Positions 34,502-43,270 of a stretch of 64,000 nucleotides of DNA are shown here, piece after piece. How positions within the stretch are numbered: position 1 is the first letter of the stretch; each line of letters begins with the position of its first letter. Origin of the DNA: Candidatus Thiothrix putei (GTDB taxonomy: Bacteria; Pseudomonadota; Gammaproteobacteria; Thiotrichales; Thiotrichaceae). The stretch spans positions 3,702,001 to 3,766,000 of the forward strand of contig CP124756.1 of assembly GCA_029972225.1 (NCBI GenBank). Direction: 5' to 3'. The notes beneath the pieces were generated by a model, which saw only the letters and a program-made list of their open reading frames with translations, did no database searches and had not been told where the DNA came from. The translations under genes were made by a program, and so were the position numbers.

Positions 34502-34610
34502 GTGTTTACCATCAGCCAACCCACAAAAAAATGCCTCACACAGACGGAGAGGCAATAATAAAGAGACAAACACATGAAAAATCAGGCAACCATTACTATC
34601 AATCTGACAT

Positions 34611-34637
34611 AAAAAAACGCGGCTCATGTGAGCCGCG
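34611..34637 (-). terminator. Terminator of the polysaccharide cluster
   Basis: A 9-bp stem CGCGGCTCA/TGAGCCGCG with a two-base apex, followed on the minus strand by a run of seven T. It lies 61 bases after the last glycosyltransferase stop and closes the leftward cluster. Confidence 0.88.
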
Positions 34638-34698
34638 CAATTACCACCAAAGGAGGATGGAGGAGTGTTAAATCGGTAGTAAACAATATATGAATATT

Positions 34699-35787
34699 CT
34701 AATATTCGAGCTTTTCCTTGTCAACATTCTGTAACAAACTTTTCGCACATTTTTCATATCTTTGGTGCGCTAATGCACCTAAAGAGGGCGTATGCAATAC
34801 GCCCCTACCAGTGGGGATGGGTAGGGGCGTATTGCATACGCCCTTCCCTCCAACATCATCCACCCAATAGGCGCGTTGCACACTAATCATCTTGCATACC
34901 ACGCGCGGCAATTTATCGTAACGCTTCCCCAAACGAAAACCGATGAGTTTCACTAGGGTTTGTAGCGCCGCGAGTGGCAATAACCATTTGCGACGTTTAG
35001 ACAAATACGTAATCAATGAACGCACATACACCCAAGCTTCACGATCAGGTAATCCAACCGCCTGCATCAACGGCTGCTCGGCGGCATGAAACACCCCCAC
35101 ATCAAAATAGCGCCTGAAAATCTGAATCAAAGAATAATGGTGTGAATGTTCCACGGTACTATCAGCCGCATACACCGTTTTCCACCCAGCCAGCAACAGA
35201 CGTGCTGCCACATAACTGTCTTCACTAACGATAATATGTTGCGGAAACCCACCGATGCTGCGCAACGCACTCGCCCGATACACCGCATACACATCCGAGG
35301 CAAACGCCGCACGATACCCCAGCGTTTTAAAACTCTCACGATCACGCACAGACACTATTGCAGGATACGTAAACTCACGCGCATGGCATTCTAAGGCATC
35401 CGCATTTGCACGTGGTAAGTGCCGCCCGTAAGTCATTCCCACCTGCTCATCATCGCAATGCCTCAACAACTTTTCCAACGAATCCACTTGTTTGAGGACT
35501 GCATCTTGCGTCAGGTAAACCAGAAACGCCGCATCCGGGCATAATTCTGCCGCCAATTGGCGTGTGCCACCGTGGCTGAAATCACGCGGATGAATACACT
35601 GCACCGCTAGACCCGCAGCCACTGCCAAGTCTGCCGTATGATCGTCAGACATGGAATCAATGACCAAATAACGCCCTGCCTGCACCGTCTGATGCTGAAT
35701 AGCCTTGATCCATTCCGGCCACAAACGCCCGGCATTGCGCGTCAACACGATAACAGCCACATCAGGGCGCGAAATTATTGTTGTCAT
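34699..35787 (-). CDS. Glycosyltransferase family 2 (rhamnosyltransferase-like)
   Basis: 362 residues from the ATG at 35787, with AGGG upstream. GT-A fold: VAVIVLTRNAGRLWPEW, QHQTVQAGRYLVIDSMSDD with a DSMSDD nucleotide-sugar motif, VYLTQDAVLK as the DxD-like loop, and GGFPQHIIVSEDSYVAARLL. It resembles rhamnosyltransferases of the RfbF/RgpB type. Residues about 315-335 are encoded by a 60-base perfect inverted repeat. The last ~30 residues after it look non-conserved, so the native C-terminus may have been replaced. Last gene of the cluster. Confidence 0.82.
   Translation of the reverse strand: MTTIISRPDVAVIVLTRNAGRLWPEWIKAIQHQTVQAGRYLVIDSMSDDHTADLAVAAGLAVQCIHPRDFSHGGTRQLAAELCPDAAFLVYLTQDAVLKQVDSLEKLLRHCDDEQVGMTYGRHLPRANADALECHAREFTYPAIVSVRDRESFKTLGYRAAFASDVYAVYRASALRSIGGFPQHIIVSEDSYVAARLLLAGWKTVYAADSTVEHSHHYSLIQIFRRYFDVGVFHAAEQPLMQAVGLPDREAWVYVRSLITYLSKRRKWLLPLAALQTLVKLIGFRLGKRYDKLPRVVCKMISVQRAYWVDDVGGKGVCNTPLPIPTGRGVLHTPSLGALAHQRYEKCAKSLLQNVDKEKLEY
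34785..34844 (-). repeat. Perfect inverted repeat inside a glycosyltransferase gene
   Basis: Two 25-base arms (34785-34809 and 34820-34844) match perfectly around a 10-base centre. The core GGGCGTATTGCATACGCCC type is a dispersed palindrome known from several filamentous and environmental bacteria. It lies in the 3' part of the reading frame and is translated without a stop. Confidence 0.88.
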
Positions 35788-35803
35788 AAGTATATCCCTG
35801 TGA

Positions 35804-36712
35804 TTAAGCAAACAGCAGTAACGCCACATTATTCAAAACGCCCTGCTTAAATAGCCGGTGATGTAAAATATGTTGCCGCCGTTTCCAACCGCGCAAATGG
35901 CGTAACCCGGCAACAGCCTCCACCAGTTTGTAATCCTCAGCATCTAACTGCTCACCGAAACGGTGCAAGAAAACGTCTGCCTGTTGACTCCATGCCTCAA
36001 CCCGCTCACTCAACCCATTCACAGTGGCTGGCTCTGCCCCGATCTCGTTATCCTCATGCTGGCGATACAACAGTAACGGGTGTGGTAAAGGCTGTATCTG
36101 CCCAAACCATGCGCATACCAAGGCCAACCAACGGTCATGCTCCATCGCATACACCGGCAGCGGAAAAGCCAATTGCGCCGCCGCACGATTAAATGCCGTC
36201 GCACAACCCGTCACCACATTATTCAGCAAATACGCCTGCTTGCGCTGATTCACCTCAAAACCACGATAGTCCCAAAATGACACCGTTTGTAAAACCCGCC
36301 CCTGATCCACCACCACCAAATCGGAATGCACCAACAAGGGGGATTCCTCACCATACTGTGCTTCCAAACGCCGCAGTGCCGTGTATTGCAGTTCCACTTT
36401 TTCGGGAAACCACACATCATCCTGATCGCAAAACATCAAGCATGGCGCGGTACTCGCCTCAACCAAGCGGCTGAAACTCAGCTTGCTTCCCAAATGACTG
36501 CCATCCAACAGCAAACCTGCCAGCTTTTCCGGGTAGGCTGCCTGCCACTTCAGCAAAATACGTAAGGTTTGGTCAGTCGAGCCATCATCCCGAATCAGCA
36601 ATTGCCAATCCTGAAACGTCTGCCTTTCCAGCGAAGCCAATAACTCAGGCAACCAGCGCTCACCGTTCCAAGTGGACAGTAAAATCTGCACCCGCACACT
36701 ATCCATACTCAC
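35804..36712 (-). CDS. Glycosyltransferase family 2
   Basis: 302 residues from the GTG at 36712, whose GTGA overlaps the stop of the small upstream gene; an ATG lies two codons on. GT-A motifs: VQILLSTWNGERWLPELLASL, WQLLIRDDGSTDQTLRIL, and FCDQDDVWFPEK for metal and nucleotide-sugar binding. It then has HDRWLALVCAWFG and LLYRQHEDNEIG, typical of rhamnosyl-/glycosyltransferases that build O-antigen or capsule repeats. Co-transcribed with the genes on both sides. Confidence 0.85.
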   Translation of the reverse strand: MSMDSVRVQILLSTWNGERWLPELLASLERQTFQDWQLLIRDDGSTDQTLRILLKWQAAYPEKLAGLLLDGSHLGSKLSFSRLVEASTAPCLMFCDQDDVWFPEKVELQYTALRRLEAQYGEESPLLVHSDLVVVDQGRVLQTVSFWDYRGFEVNQRKQAYLLNNVVTGCATAFNRAAAQLAFPLPVYAMEHDRWLALVCAWFGQIQPLPHPLLLYRQHEDNEIGAEPATVNGLSERVEAWSQQADVFLHRFGEQLDAEDYKLVEAVAGLRHLRGWKRRQHILHHRLFKQGVLNNVALLLFA

Positions 36713-36891
36713 GCAGACTCAAACCACCCGCGCCACCACTTAACCGCAGCACGATCTAATAAAAACAAGCGCAGGCGTGTAGCGTACCAAATTGTCATTG
36801 CCTTGATTCCGGGGCTAAAACAACGCCCACGCCCCGATGAAAAACGGAACGCCAGCGCATACACAAACAGTTTTACTGGACTCAGCACCAT
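36709..36891 (-). CDS. Small membrane-type protein in the polysaccharide cluster
   Basis: 60 residues. AAGGGG lies six bases before the ATG, and the stop forms a GTGA overlap with the next gene, so translation is likely. The first half (VLSPVKLFVYALAFRF) is hydrophobic, and the rest is rich in Arg, Trp and Leu (YATRLRLFLLDRAAVKWWRG). It could peripherally anchor the glycosyltransferase encoded next. No family recognised. Confidence 0.5.
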   Translation of the reverse strand: MVLSPVKLFVYALAFRFSSGRGRCFSPGIKAMTIWYATRLRLFLLDRAAVKWWRGWFESA

Positions 36892-36909
36892 AACAGTCCC
36901 CTTGGTTTA

Positions 36910-38988
36910 TTATTTTTTTACGGTGTGTAAATACGCGATCCGAAACACAAAATTCGCAATCCCCAACGGCATCCGCTCAAACAAGGCATAGCGCCAAGCA
37001 CTCAACTCCAACCGCTGCCACAAACGACGCGGACGTAATAAATCCCCCCAGCCCACCGCTTGATTCGCCAGAGCCAACACATGGTCATGCCCAAAATCTT
37101 CGGTATGCACTAACTTCGTCAACTCACAGGTTTCCTCTGTCGTGGGGTAAACCACCGCACGCTCTAACACACCGTGCACATAAGGCAATAATTGTTGACT
37201 AGAATACCCAGTCAGTTGCTGAACAGCGCGAAAATGTCCCCAATGATGCGCGATACCTAGCTGCATCTGTGCCACCAACGGATTGCAAGCCAATTCAGCC
37301 TGCCGGTCAGGAGCCTGTGCGGACTTCAAAACCGGCACAATACGCCCATCTTGCTCCCGGTAAGCAATCGTGGTTGCCTCGTGAGAACGCGCCCCCTGCT
37401 CAAAAATCTCCTCAAACTCGGCGGGAATACGCTCGCAGGCATTACCCCGTCGCGAATCATGCACAATGCCTTCACAGGTATTATCGTCCCCAAAGTCCGC
37501 ATACAATTTCGGGACAAAGGCAAAGTAATAACCCTGTAACTGCGGAAAATCCTTACGCATTCCAAACGCCTGCTTCAAGAACTTCTGCACCGTGCCATTC
37601 CAACCAATATCCACCAGCGCCACCCGCTGATGCGCGAAAAAACCCACCTGTTCCAGATACCGTTGCAATAAATCGCGGTGCTGCTTACCCTCAGCCCGAA
37701 TAATAGCCTGTACCGCTTCATCCTGGAGAAAGTGATGCAAACGCACATCCTCCCAATCATGAATCGGCGCGGAAAAATCCTCAAACCCGTGCTGTTGCGC
37801 CAATGGCTGCAAGGCAGCTTCCGGCAAACCGTACACCTTACAAACCGAAGCTAACCCCTGTTGCTTGGGGTTATAGAACGCCACTATTGCTTGCGCATGA
37901 CTCAAGCCATCTGCTGTTGACGCTGCCGTTATGACACGCCGCGATAAATACACGTACTCAGCCGGAACCGTTGCATCTGTCGTGCGGTACAAACGTTCAA
38001 ACAAAAAACCATCACGCGCCACAAACAACAACTTTTCCAAGGGCTTACCTGCATCGGCCTGCTGCTGCAAACGTTCTTGCAACCCTTGCATAAACACACT
38101 AAAGGCGGGGCCCAATACATCACGCCCATAACGAAAAAAGAAATCACGCGGGTTTAGGCCATCTTGCTGCTGGCTACGGGTTTGCACGCATTCAAAAAAG
38201 TGCCGCCCTGCCCAAATGCCACCGCGTTGCGCCATACGTGCTGACAGCACCTGACGCTCACGACGACGTAAGTCTGCTTTTTCATATAACCAAACACCCT
38301 GAACCCCAGTACGGCACGCCATGCGTCGATCTGAAATGGGGTTATCGCCGATGTGAACCACCTGTTGGCTATCCAACCCTTTGACTTGCAGCATTTTCTC
38401 AAACAAGCGCCCGCTGTATTTACCCAACTTGAAATCCGCTGACACATAGACAAAGGTGAAATAATCAACAATACCCAGTCGCCGTAACAACTCACACAGC
38501 ATATCGCCATCCAGATACATATCCGACATGGCAATAATTTCCAGGTTTTGTTCGCGCACCCAGTCCATGAAGACTTGTGCATCAGGCTTGACATACAGGG
38601 TTGCAGCTTCTAGCGCCAGCTCCGTTTGCCGAATAAACTGCGGTAAAGTCTCCTTCTCTCGCTCCCTAAGCGCAGTCGAAGAGAGACACTCCAGCCAACG
38701 GGTAAGTAACTCACTATAACGGCATTCATGATCAAAACCCGCCTGTACGGCTTCAGCACGTAACGCCTGCTCTGCTTGCTGACGCGCCCGCCACACTGTT
38801 TCCGCATCCATACCGATACGTTGGCTCACGGCACGGCACACCGCACGCTGCACTTCTAGCGGGTCGCCCACATAACGCCCCAACACCGTATCAAATACAT
38901 CGAGGGAAACCAGCCGCACATCCTGAAGACGCGGTTCCAACCATACCCGAACGTGTCGCCAATCACGCACAATCAACTTTTCAGGCAC
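36910..38988 (-). CDS. HAD-superfamily protein of polysaccharide clusters (COG5610-like)
   Basis: 692 residues from the GTG at 38988. The N-terminal third is a HAD phosphatase: SLDVFDTVLGRYV with the nucleophile Asp, MSDMYLDGDMLCELL near 155, and HIGDNPISDRRMACRTG. The C-terminal two thirds are conserved in COG5610 proteins (LLFVARDGFLFERLYR, VALVDIGWNGTVQKFLKQAF) but have no known activity. It overlaps the preceding glycosyltransferase by 16 bases. Residues about 101-112 are encoded by a REP-like element. Probably acts on a phosphorylated sugar or lipid intermediate; this is inference. Confidence 0.8.
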   Translation of the reverse strand: MPEKLIVRDWRHVRVWLEPRLQDVRLVSLDVFDTVLGRYVGDPLEVQRAVCRAVSQRIGMDAETVWRARQQAEQALRAEAVQAGFDHECRYSELLTRWLECLSSTALREREKETLPQFIRQTELALEAATLYVKPDAQVFMDWVREQNLEIIAMSDMYLDGDMLCELLRRLGIVDYFTFVYVSADFKLGKYSGRLFEKMLQVKGLDSQQVVHIGDNPISDRRMACRTGVQGVWLYEKADLRRRERQVLSARMAQRGGIWAGRHFFECVQTRSQQQDGLNPRDFFFRYGRDVLGPAFSVFMQGLQERLQQQADAGKPLEKLLFVARDGFLFERLYRTTDATVPAEYVYLSRRVITAASTADGLSHAQAIVAFYNPKQQGLASVCKVYGLPEAALQPLAQQHGFEDFSAPIHDWEDVRLHHFLQDEAVQAIIRAEGKQHRDLLQRYLEQVGFFAHQRVALVDIGWNGTVQKFLKQAFGMRKDFPQLQGYYFAFVPKLYADFGDDNTCEGIVHDSRRGNACERIPAEFEEIFEQGARSHEATTIAYREQDGRIVPVLKSAQAPDRQAELACNPLVAQMQLGIAHHWGHFRAVQQLTGYSSQQLLPYVHGVLERAVVYPTTEETCELTKLVHTEDFGHDHVLALANQAVGWGDLLRPRRLWQRLELSAWRYALFERMPLGIANFVFRIAYLHTVKK
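38655..38686 (-). repeat. REP-like element inside the HAD-type gene
   Basis: On the minus strand the stretch CTCTTCGACTGCGCTTAGGG, then AGCGAGAG, is a member of the CTTCGACTGCGCTCAG palindrome family also seen at 11404. It is translated in frame as part of LSSTALREREKE, in the cap region of the HAD domain. Confidence 0.6.
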
Positions 38989-40235
38989 AATTCACCCCCC
39001 ATCAGCCATTGCTTGCAGCGGCGCAACGGGTTTAACAATGCCTGTCCCAAACGGAAAGCGCGGCTATGCAGCAATACGTGTTGCTGCTGTTGTAATTGCT
39101 GGATAAGGGCATCACGTTCGCGTATCCACCCATCACGATCAGCCACCCACTGATCACGTGCCGCTAAAGCTGCAACCTGTTGCTGAATTAACGTATCACG
39201 TTCCACCAGCCAACCATCACGTTGCACAATCCATGCATCACGCTCGCTTATCCAGCCATCACGATCAGCCAGCCATTGGCGCTGTTCTGCCACATGCTGC
39301 TGCAAATCGCGGATAATCTGGTCGCGCTCCGCAATCCAAGCATCACGATCACGGATTAACGGTAGCAACTCCTGCTCACGCGCCAGTAGACGTTGATGTA
39401 CCAACGTCAACCACTCTTCACGGGTATAACGGTATAAATCCTGAAGTTGTGCCGACAAGCCAGCCAACGGTGCTGACAACAGTGGCAACCAACGCAACAG
39501 CAGTTGCATGTTTTCTTCAATCGCCGCCAACGGTTTTTCACGAATGGTATTGGTATCGTGCAAACGATAACCCAACAATTTCTCACCACTCAGAAATTGC
39601 ACATGCAAACCTGCCGCCACTACCCGCAAGGCATACTCATAATCGTGCACATAGCGCAACTCGGCGAACTTCCCAACCTGCTCATACACACGACGATGGA
39701 AAAAGAAATTAGAGGTTGTAATCAGGAAATTACCACGCAGTAACGTTGCCTTGGTATTCGCATGAACGGCATAATCCCGCTTCAAACCTTCAAACCAAGC
39801 CACCCAATGGGGTTCCGCCTGTTCTTTGGGATTGGAATCTGCATCCAACACAGCGACATCCGTACTGATGAAATCAACACCCTGGCTCTCTGCCACGCCA
39901 ACTAAGCGTTGTAAACGCCCAGCATCCCAGACATCATCAGAATTCAGGATGGCGAAATAGTCGCCCCGTGCAAGTTGCAGCCCTTCATTAAGCGTAGCAG
40001 GTGCACCCTGATTGCTTAGATGGCGTAAGCAACGTATCTCTACTGCCGAGTGTATTGCACAAACAGACTGAATCACCTGCCAAGAAGTATCCGTTGAGGC
40101 ATCATCAATGATAATTAACTCAAACGCGGGAAACGATTGTGCCAACACTGACGCAATGGCCTGTTGCACCCATTGGGCATGATTGTAAACCGGCAGAATC
40201 ACACTGACTTTACTGTTTGCGTGCTGCTGCGTCAC
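38973..40235 (-). CDS. Glycosyltransferase family 2 with C-terminal coiled-coil repeats
   Basis: 420 residues. Residues 1-250 are a GT-A domain: VSVILPVYNHAQWVQQAIAS, FELIIIDDASTDTSW, GDYFAILNSDDVWDAGRL, FHRRVYEQVGKF. From about 283 to 388 it has a strongly charged tandem repeat of the form RDxWIxERD (RDRDAWIAERD, DRDGWISERDAWIVQRDGWL), which should form a long coiled coil. It ends in LHSRAFRLGQALLNPLRR, a motif common at the ends of cluster glycosyltransferases. The rod could set distance from the membrane or limit chain length. Confidence 0.85.
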   Translation of the reverse strand: MTQQHANSKVSVILPVYNHAQWVQQAIASVLAQSFPAFELIIIDDASTDTSWQVIQSVCAIHSAVEIRCLRHLSNQGAPATLNEGLQLARGDYFAILNSDDVWDAGRLQRLVGVAESQGVDFISTDVAVLDADSNPKEQAEPHWVAWFEGLKRDYAVHANTKATLLRGNFLITTSNFFFHRRVYEQVGKFAELRYVHDYEYALRVVAAGLHVQFLSGEKLLGYRLHDTNTIREKPLAAIEENMQLLLRWLPLLSAPLAGLSAQLQDLYRYTREEWLTLVHQRLLAREQELLPLIRDRDAWIAERDQIIRDLQQHVAEQRQWLADRDGWISERDAWIVQRDGWLVERDTLIQQQVAALAARDQWVADRDGWIRERDALIQQLQQQQHVLLHSRAFRLGQALLNPLRRCKQWLMGGELCLKS

Positions 40236-40289
40236 GGCCTAATACCCCAACTTGTTATAATTATTACAATTTAATCAACCATCACTGTA

Positions 40290-41174
40290 TCACTCATGCG
40301 TGAATCGTGCCTGAATATTGCGCCATGCCGTCGCCCCCCGACGCAGCATTTGCCAACTCCTAGTGGCATAAACCCGCTCCAGTTCTGCCTGTGCAAGTGC
40401 CAACTCCGTGTGTACTTTGCCCCATGTTTGCCAAGAAGCATCAATCGGCTTTAAGCGATGTTGGATGGTTCTTACTTTACCCTTAGGGGATTTCTCCACA
40501 ATGGGGCTGCCTGCAATAATAAATTGGTATGCAACGGCCTCTGGCTCATGAAACTTGGCTAACGCTGCGGGCGTGGACTCTAAACCTGCCGCTTGCAAGT
40601 ACTGCTTAATCACCTCATCCGGCAAATCATGCCAAGTATAGTCAATCTCATTCACTGCAAACCCAGCATCCGCCAGCAATGCCTGCACACTTTCAACTGT
40701 AAAAAACTTTAAGTGTGTCTCATCCAAAATACCCGCTGGCTCATAATCAAAATGCCCATTGAGTAATTCTAGGCGTACCGAAGCATGGGCAATATTGGGA
40801 ATAGAAATCAGAATTTGCCCCTCATCCAACAACAAGGGTTTAAGCCGTCGCAGCAGTGACTCAGGGTGTTTCAAGTGTTCCAACACGTCAACCAAGGTAA
40901 TAACGTCAAATTTCTCATCTTCTAACGCATCCAAACTCTGCGGGTCATCCAAATCCTCAGTGAAGACGTAATCACAATAACGCTGGGCTTGCCAAACAAT
41001 ATCCGGGTTGTGATCAATACCAATAATGTTTGCCTCACAACGTTCACGTAGCAAACGTGACATACTGCCATCACCGCAGCCCAACTCTAGCACGTGGGCA
41101 TAGCGTGGAACGCGCCGTACAATTTGACTATGGGAATGGTTATCGTCCAGTGAGTTGGCTGTCGCCTGAGTCAT
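40290..41174 (-). CDS. SAM-dependent methyltransferase of the polysaccharide cluster
   Basis: 294 residues from the ATG at 41174. Class I methyltransferase: motif I VLELGCGDGSMSRLL, acidic GIDHNPDI, and FDVITLVDVLEHLKHPESLL then GQILISIPNIAH. The C-terminal tail (LAQAELERVYATRSWQMLRR) resembles the ends of glycosyltransferases. It probably methylates a sugar or caps the glycan non-reducing end. It overlaps the acyltransferase gene by 35 bases. Confidence 0.85.
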   Translation of the reverse strand: MTQATANSLDDNHSHSQIVRRVPRYAHVLELGCGDGSMSRLLRERCEANIIGIDHNPDIVWQAQRYCDYVFTEDLDDPQSLDALEDEKFDVITLVDVLEHLKHPESLLRRLKPLLLDEGQILISIPNIAHASVRLELLNGHFDYEPAGILDETHLKFFTVESVQALLADAGFAVNEIDYTWHDLPDEVIKQYLQAAGLESTPAALAKFHEPEAVAYQFIIAGSPIVEKSPKGKVRTIQHRLKPIDASWQTWGKVHTELALAQAELERVYATRSWQMLRRGATAWRNIQARFTHE

Positions 41175-42072
41175 TCTTGTTACTCCGTAGCAGAGGGAGT
41201 GCAGGCCATAACCACCAGTGACCGGGATTTTCCCGAATGCGCTGTTCCAGTTGGCTGGCAAGCATCCCCATCAATGCCGTTTCGTCATAATCATATGGAT
41301 CAAGCAATGCCGTAAACTCTGCACAAACTCGACCCCCCCCCAAATCACGCATAAAGAATGGCGCGATCCATGCCTTGGTTTTTTTTGCAATTCGATAAAT
41401 ACCGGCAGGCAGGTCAATAGTACCGCTTATAAAATTAACTGTCACCCTTCCTTTATGCGCTTCTATGTATGGAACATCAAAAATCAACGCAATTAAGTGA
41501 TCGTTAATCGCCCGATACAGGGGACGCAACTCACCGCCTTCCACTAAAAAAGGCCCGCCCAATGCTCGCTGTAAACGCTGCAATTTAAATAAACGGTAAC
41601 GGTACTCGGCAGGATGTAGCCCATGAACGTTCGCATTACCACCATCACGGGTAATCGTACCTGTCGTCACACCACGCGCCCGCATCGCGGCTCCTGCCAT
41701 CCAGAAACGCCCAAAATGCCCCCCCGTCAACATGACTCGCCTGCCTTGTTTACGTGCCTGCTCGATGGCGGCAAACCCTTCCATCTCAACAATTTGCTGA
41801 ATGGGTTGGTATTGCAAGTACCAAGTATCCAGCGCTTCCTGCTCCACCATACGGTAATAATCACTGAGCCAACCTTCTACTTGCATCGCGCTCGCCTGAG
41901 GAAAAGCGCCTTGCATCTGGGTACGGATCAGCCCCTCCTCATCCTGCTTTTTGCGCCTAAAAAAGGCAGCTTGTTGCGCAGCTAATGCATACCCGGCTGA
42001 CGGTGGCAAGCGACCATACAATGGAAACAACAGGTTATAGCGTAATGAAAAATCATCAGGACGTAACGGCAT
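41140..42072 (-). CDS. LpxL/HtrB-like acyltransferase
   Basis: 310 residues from the ATG at 42072. Lysophospholipid/lauroyl acyltransferase family: VMLTGGHFGRFWMAG carries the catalytic HxxxxD/E-like motif, followed by ITRDGGNANVHG and LIALIFDVPYIEAHKGRVTV. It may acylate lipid A or a lipid-linked glycan. The gene holds a run of nine G (minus strand) at 41333-41341 that could cause slipped-strand switching. Overlapping neighbours on both sides place it in the export cluster. Confidence 0.82.
   Translation of the reverse strand: MPLRPDDFSLRYNLLFPLYGRLPPSAGYALAAQQAAFFRRKKQDEEGLIRTQMQGAFPQASAMQVEGWLSDYYRMVEQEALDTWYLQYQPIQQIVEMEGFAAIEQARKQGRRVMLTGGHFGRFWMAGAAMRARGVTTGTITRDGGNANVHGLHPAEYRYRLFKLQRLQRALGGPFLVEGGELRPLYRAINDHLIALIFDVPYIEAHKGRVTVNFISGTIDLPAGIYRIAKKTKAWIAPFFMRDLGGGRVCAEFTALLDPYDYDETALMGMLASQLEQRIRENPGHWWLWPALPLLRSNKNDSGDSQLTGR
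41333..41341 (-). repeat. Nine-base homopolymeric G tract within the acyltransferase gene
   Basis: Nine consecutive C on the plus strand read as G9 in the gene and encode the Gly-Gly-Gly of RDLGGGRV near residue 244. The present length keeps the gene in frame. Tracts of this length in surface-structure genes are frequent phase-variation sites. Confidence 0.6.
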
Positions 42073-43270
42073 GTGCCACCTCACCCCAACGGTGCGCCAA
42101 TGCCACCATACCAACCCCTTGATGCTGCCCAGCTTGTTGCACCCGAAAGTGACAACAACGTTCCCGCGAGTCATACACATGCACCCCGCTGCTGTCGATC
42201 AACCACACTTCTAAACAATATTCCCCAGCCAGCAATGGCAGTTGCTCAATACTGAAAGTAGTAGCAAGGATACCCTCCCCCACCGTTTGCAGCGTGACCC
42301 CATCATGCAAGGTGCTGATGCCGTAACATTGCACCTCATCATTACGCCGGATAACAATACCGACATGGACATCCCCCAGCGGACGATTCCCTTGAGTGGC
42401 TTGAATATGAATCGAAAAAGGCTCATACGTTTGAAACACATCACGATTCAAGGTAACACTGAGCAACAGCGGTAATCCTAGGTGGCTACCCTGTTGCTGA
42501 TGCTTGAAACCACTAGGTAAATCTGCCCCGACAGCAGCTCTGGCACGCACCGCATCCTGATACGCATCCACCACCGTTTGCGCATCACCCAACAACCTGA
42601 CTTTACCCTGTTCCAACCACACGGCCTGGCGACACATTTCCCGGACTTGATAAAGATTGTGAGAACAAAACACCAGCGTTGCGCCATTGCTCAAGATAGC
42701 CCGCATCCGATCCAAGGATTTTTTTTGGAAATATTGATCGCCTACCGACAATGCCTCATCCACAATCAATACGTCTGGCTCAATCACCGCTGCCACTGCA
42801 AACACCAAGCGCACAATCATGCCGCTCGAATACGTTTTCACGGGCTGTTGAGCAAACGCTCCCAACTCCGCAAACGCCAACACCGCTGGCAATTTCGCAA
42901 CAATCTCTGCATGGCTCAGCCCGCGCAATGCCAGACCCAGCCGCGCATTCTCCACCCCACTGAACGCTGGTTGCAAGCCCGTGCCTAATTCCAACAACGC
43001 TGAACGCCTGCCCCGAATCTCACACCGTCCCTCCGTCGGCGGCAAATTACCTGCCAGCATTTTCAGAAAAGTGCTTTTACCCGCCCCATTGTCCCCCACC
43101 ACACCCAAGGAAGCGCCTGCTGGCAAGGCTAGGCTCACCCCCTGTAATGCATGAAATGGCGTATGGCGCGGACGACGCAACAACCATTCCAGCAAAGCAT
43201 CACGCGGATGCGCATAACGTCGATACGCCACGCCTGCATCTTCCAAGCGAATAGCCCAGTCAACACTCAC
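42056..43270 (-). CDS. wzt: Polysaccharide ABC exporter ATPase with Wzt-type C-terminal domain
   Basis: 404 residues from the GTG at 43270, coupled to the permease stop by GTGA. ABC domain: Walker A GVVGDNGAGKSTFLKML near 60-75, signature TYSSGMIVRL, Walker B VLIVDEALSVGDQYFQKKS and the switch His in VFCSHNLYQV. Residues about 260-404 form a beta-rich domain (FSIHIQATQGNRPLGDVHVG, LPLLAGEYCLEVWLID) of the Wzt-C type, which in E. coli O9a/O8 binds the modified glycan end before export. It overlaps the acyltransferase by 17 bases. Confidence 0.9.
   Translation of the reverse strand: MSVDWAIRLEDAGVAYRRYAHPRDALLEWLLRRPRHTPFHALQGVSLALPAGASLGVVGDNGAGKSTFLKMLAGNLPPTEGRCEIRGRRSALLELGTGLQPAFSGVENARLGLALRGLSHAEIVAKLPAVLAFAELGAFAQQPVKTYSSGMIVRLVFAVAAVIEPDVLIVDEALSVGDQYFQKKSLDRMRAILSNGATLVFCSHNLYQVREMCRQAVWLEQGKVRLLGDAQTVVDAYQDAVRARAAVGADLPSGFKHQQQGSHLGLPLLLSVTLNRDVFQTYEPFSIHIQATQGNRPLGDVHVGIVIRRNDEVQCYGISTLHDGVTLQTVGEGILATTFSIEQLPLLAGEYCLEVWLIDSSGVHVYDSRERCCHFRVQQAGQHQGVGMVALAHRWGEVAHAVTS

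Noticed and set aside
34395..34610. A riboswitch or ribosomal-protein leader before rplM
   Set aside because: Only a small hairpin near 34540, upstream of the predicted promoter, is visible. No known leader consensus could be matched by eye.
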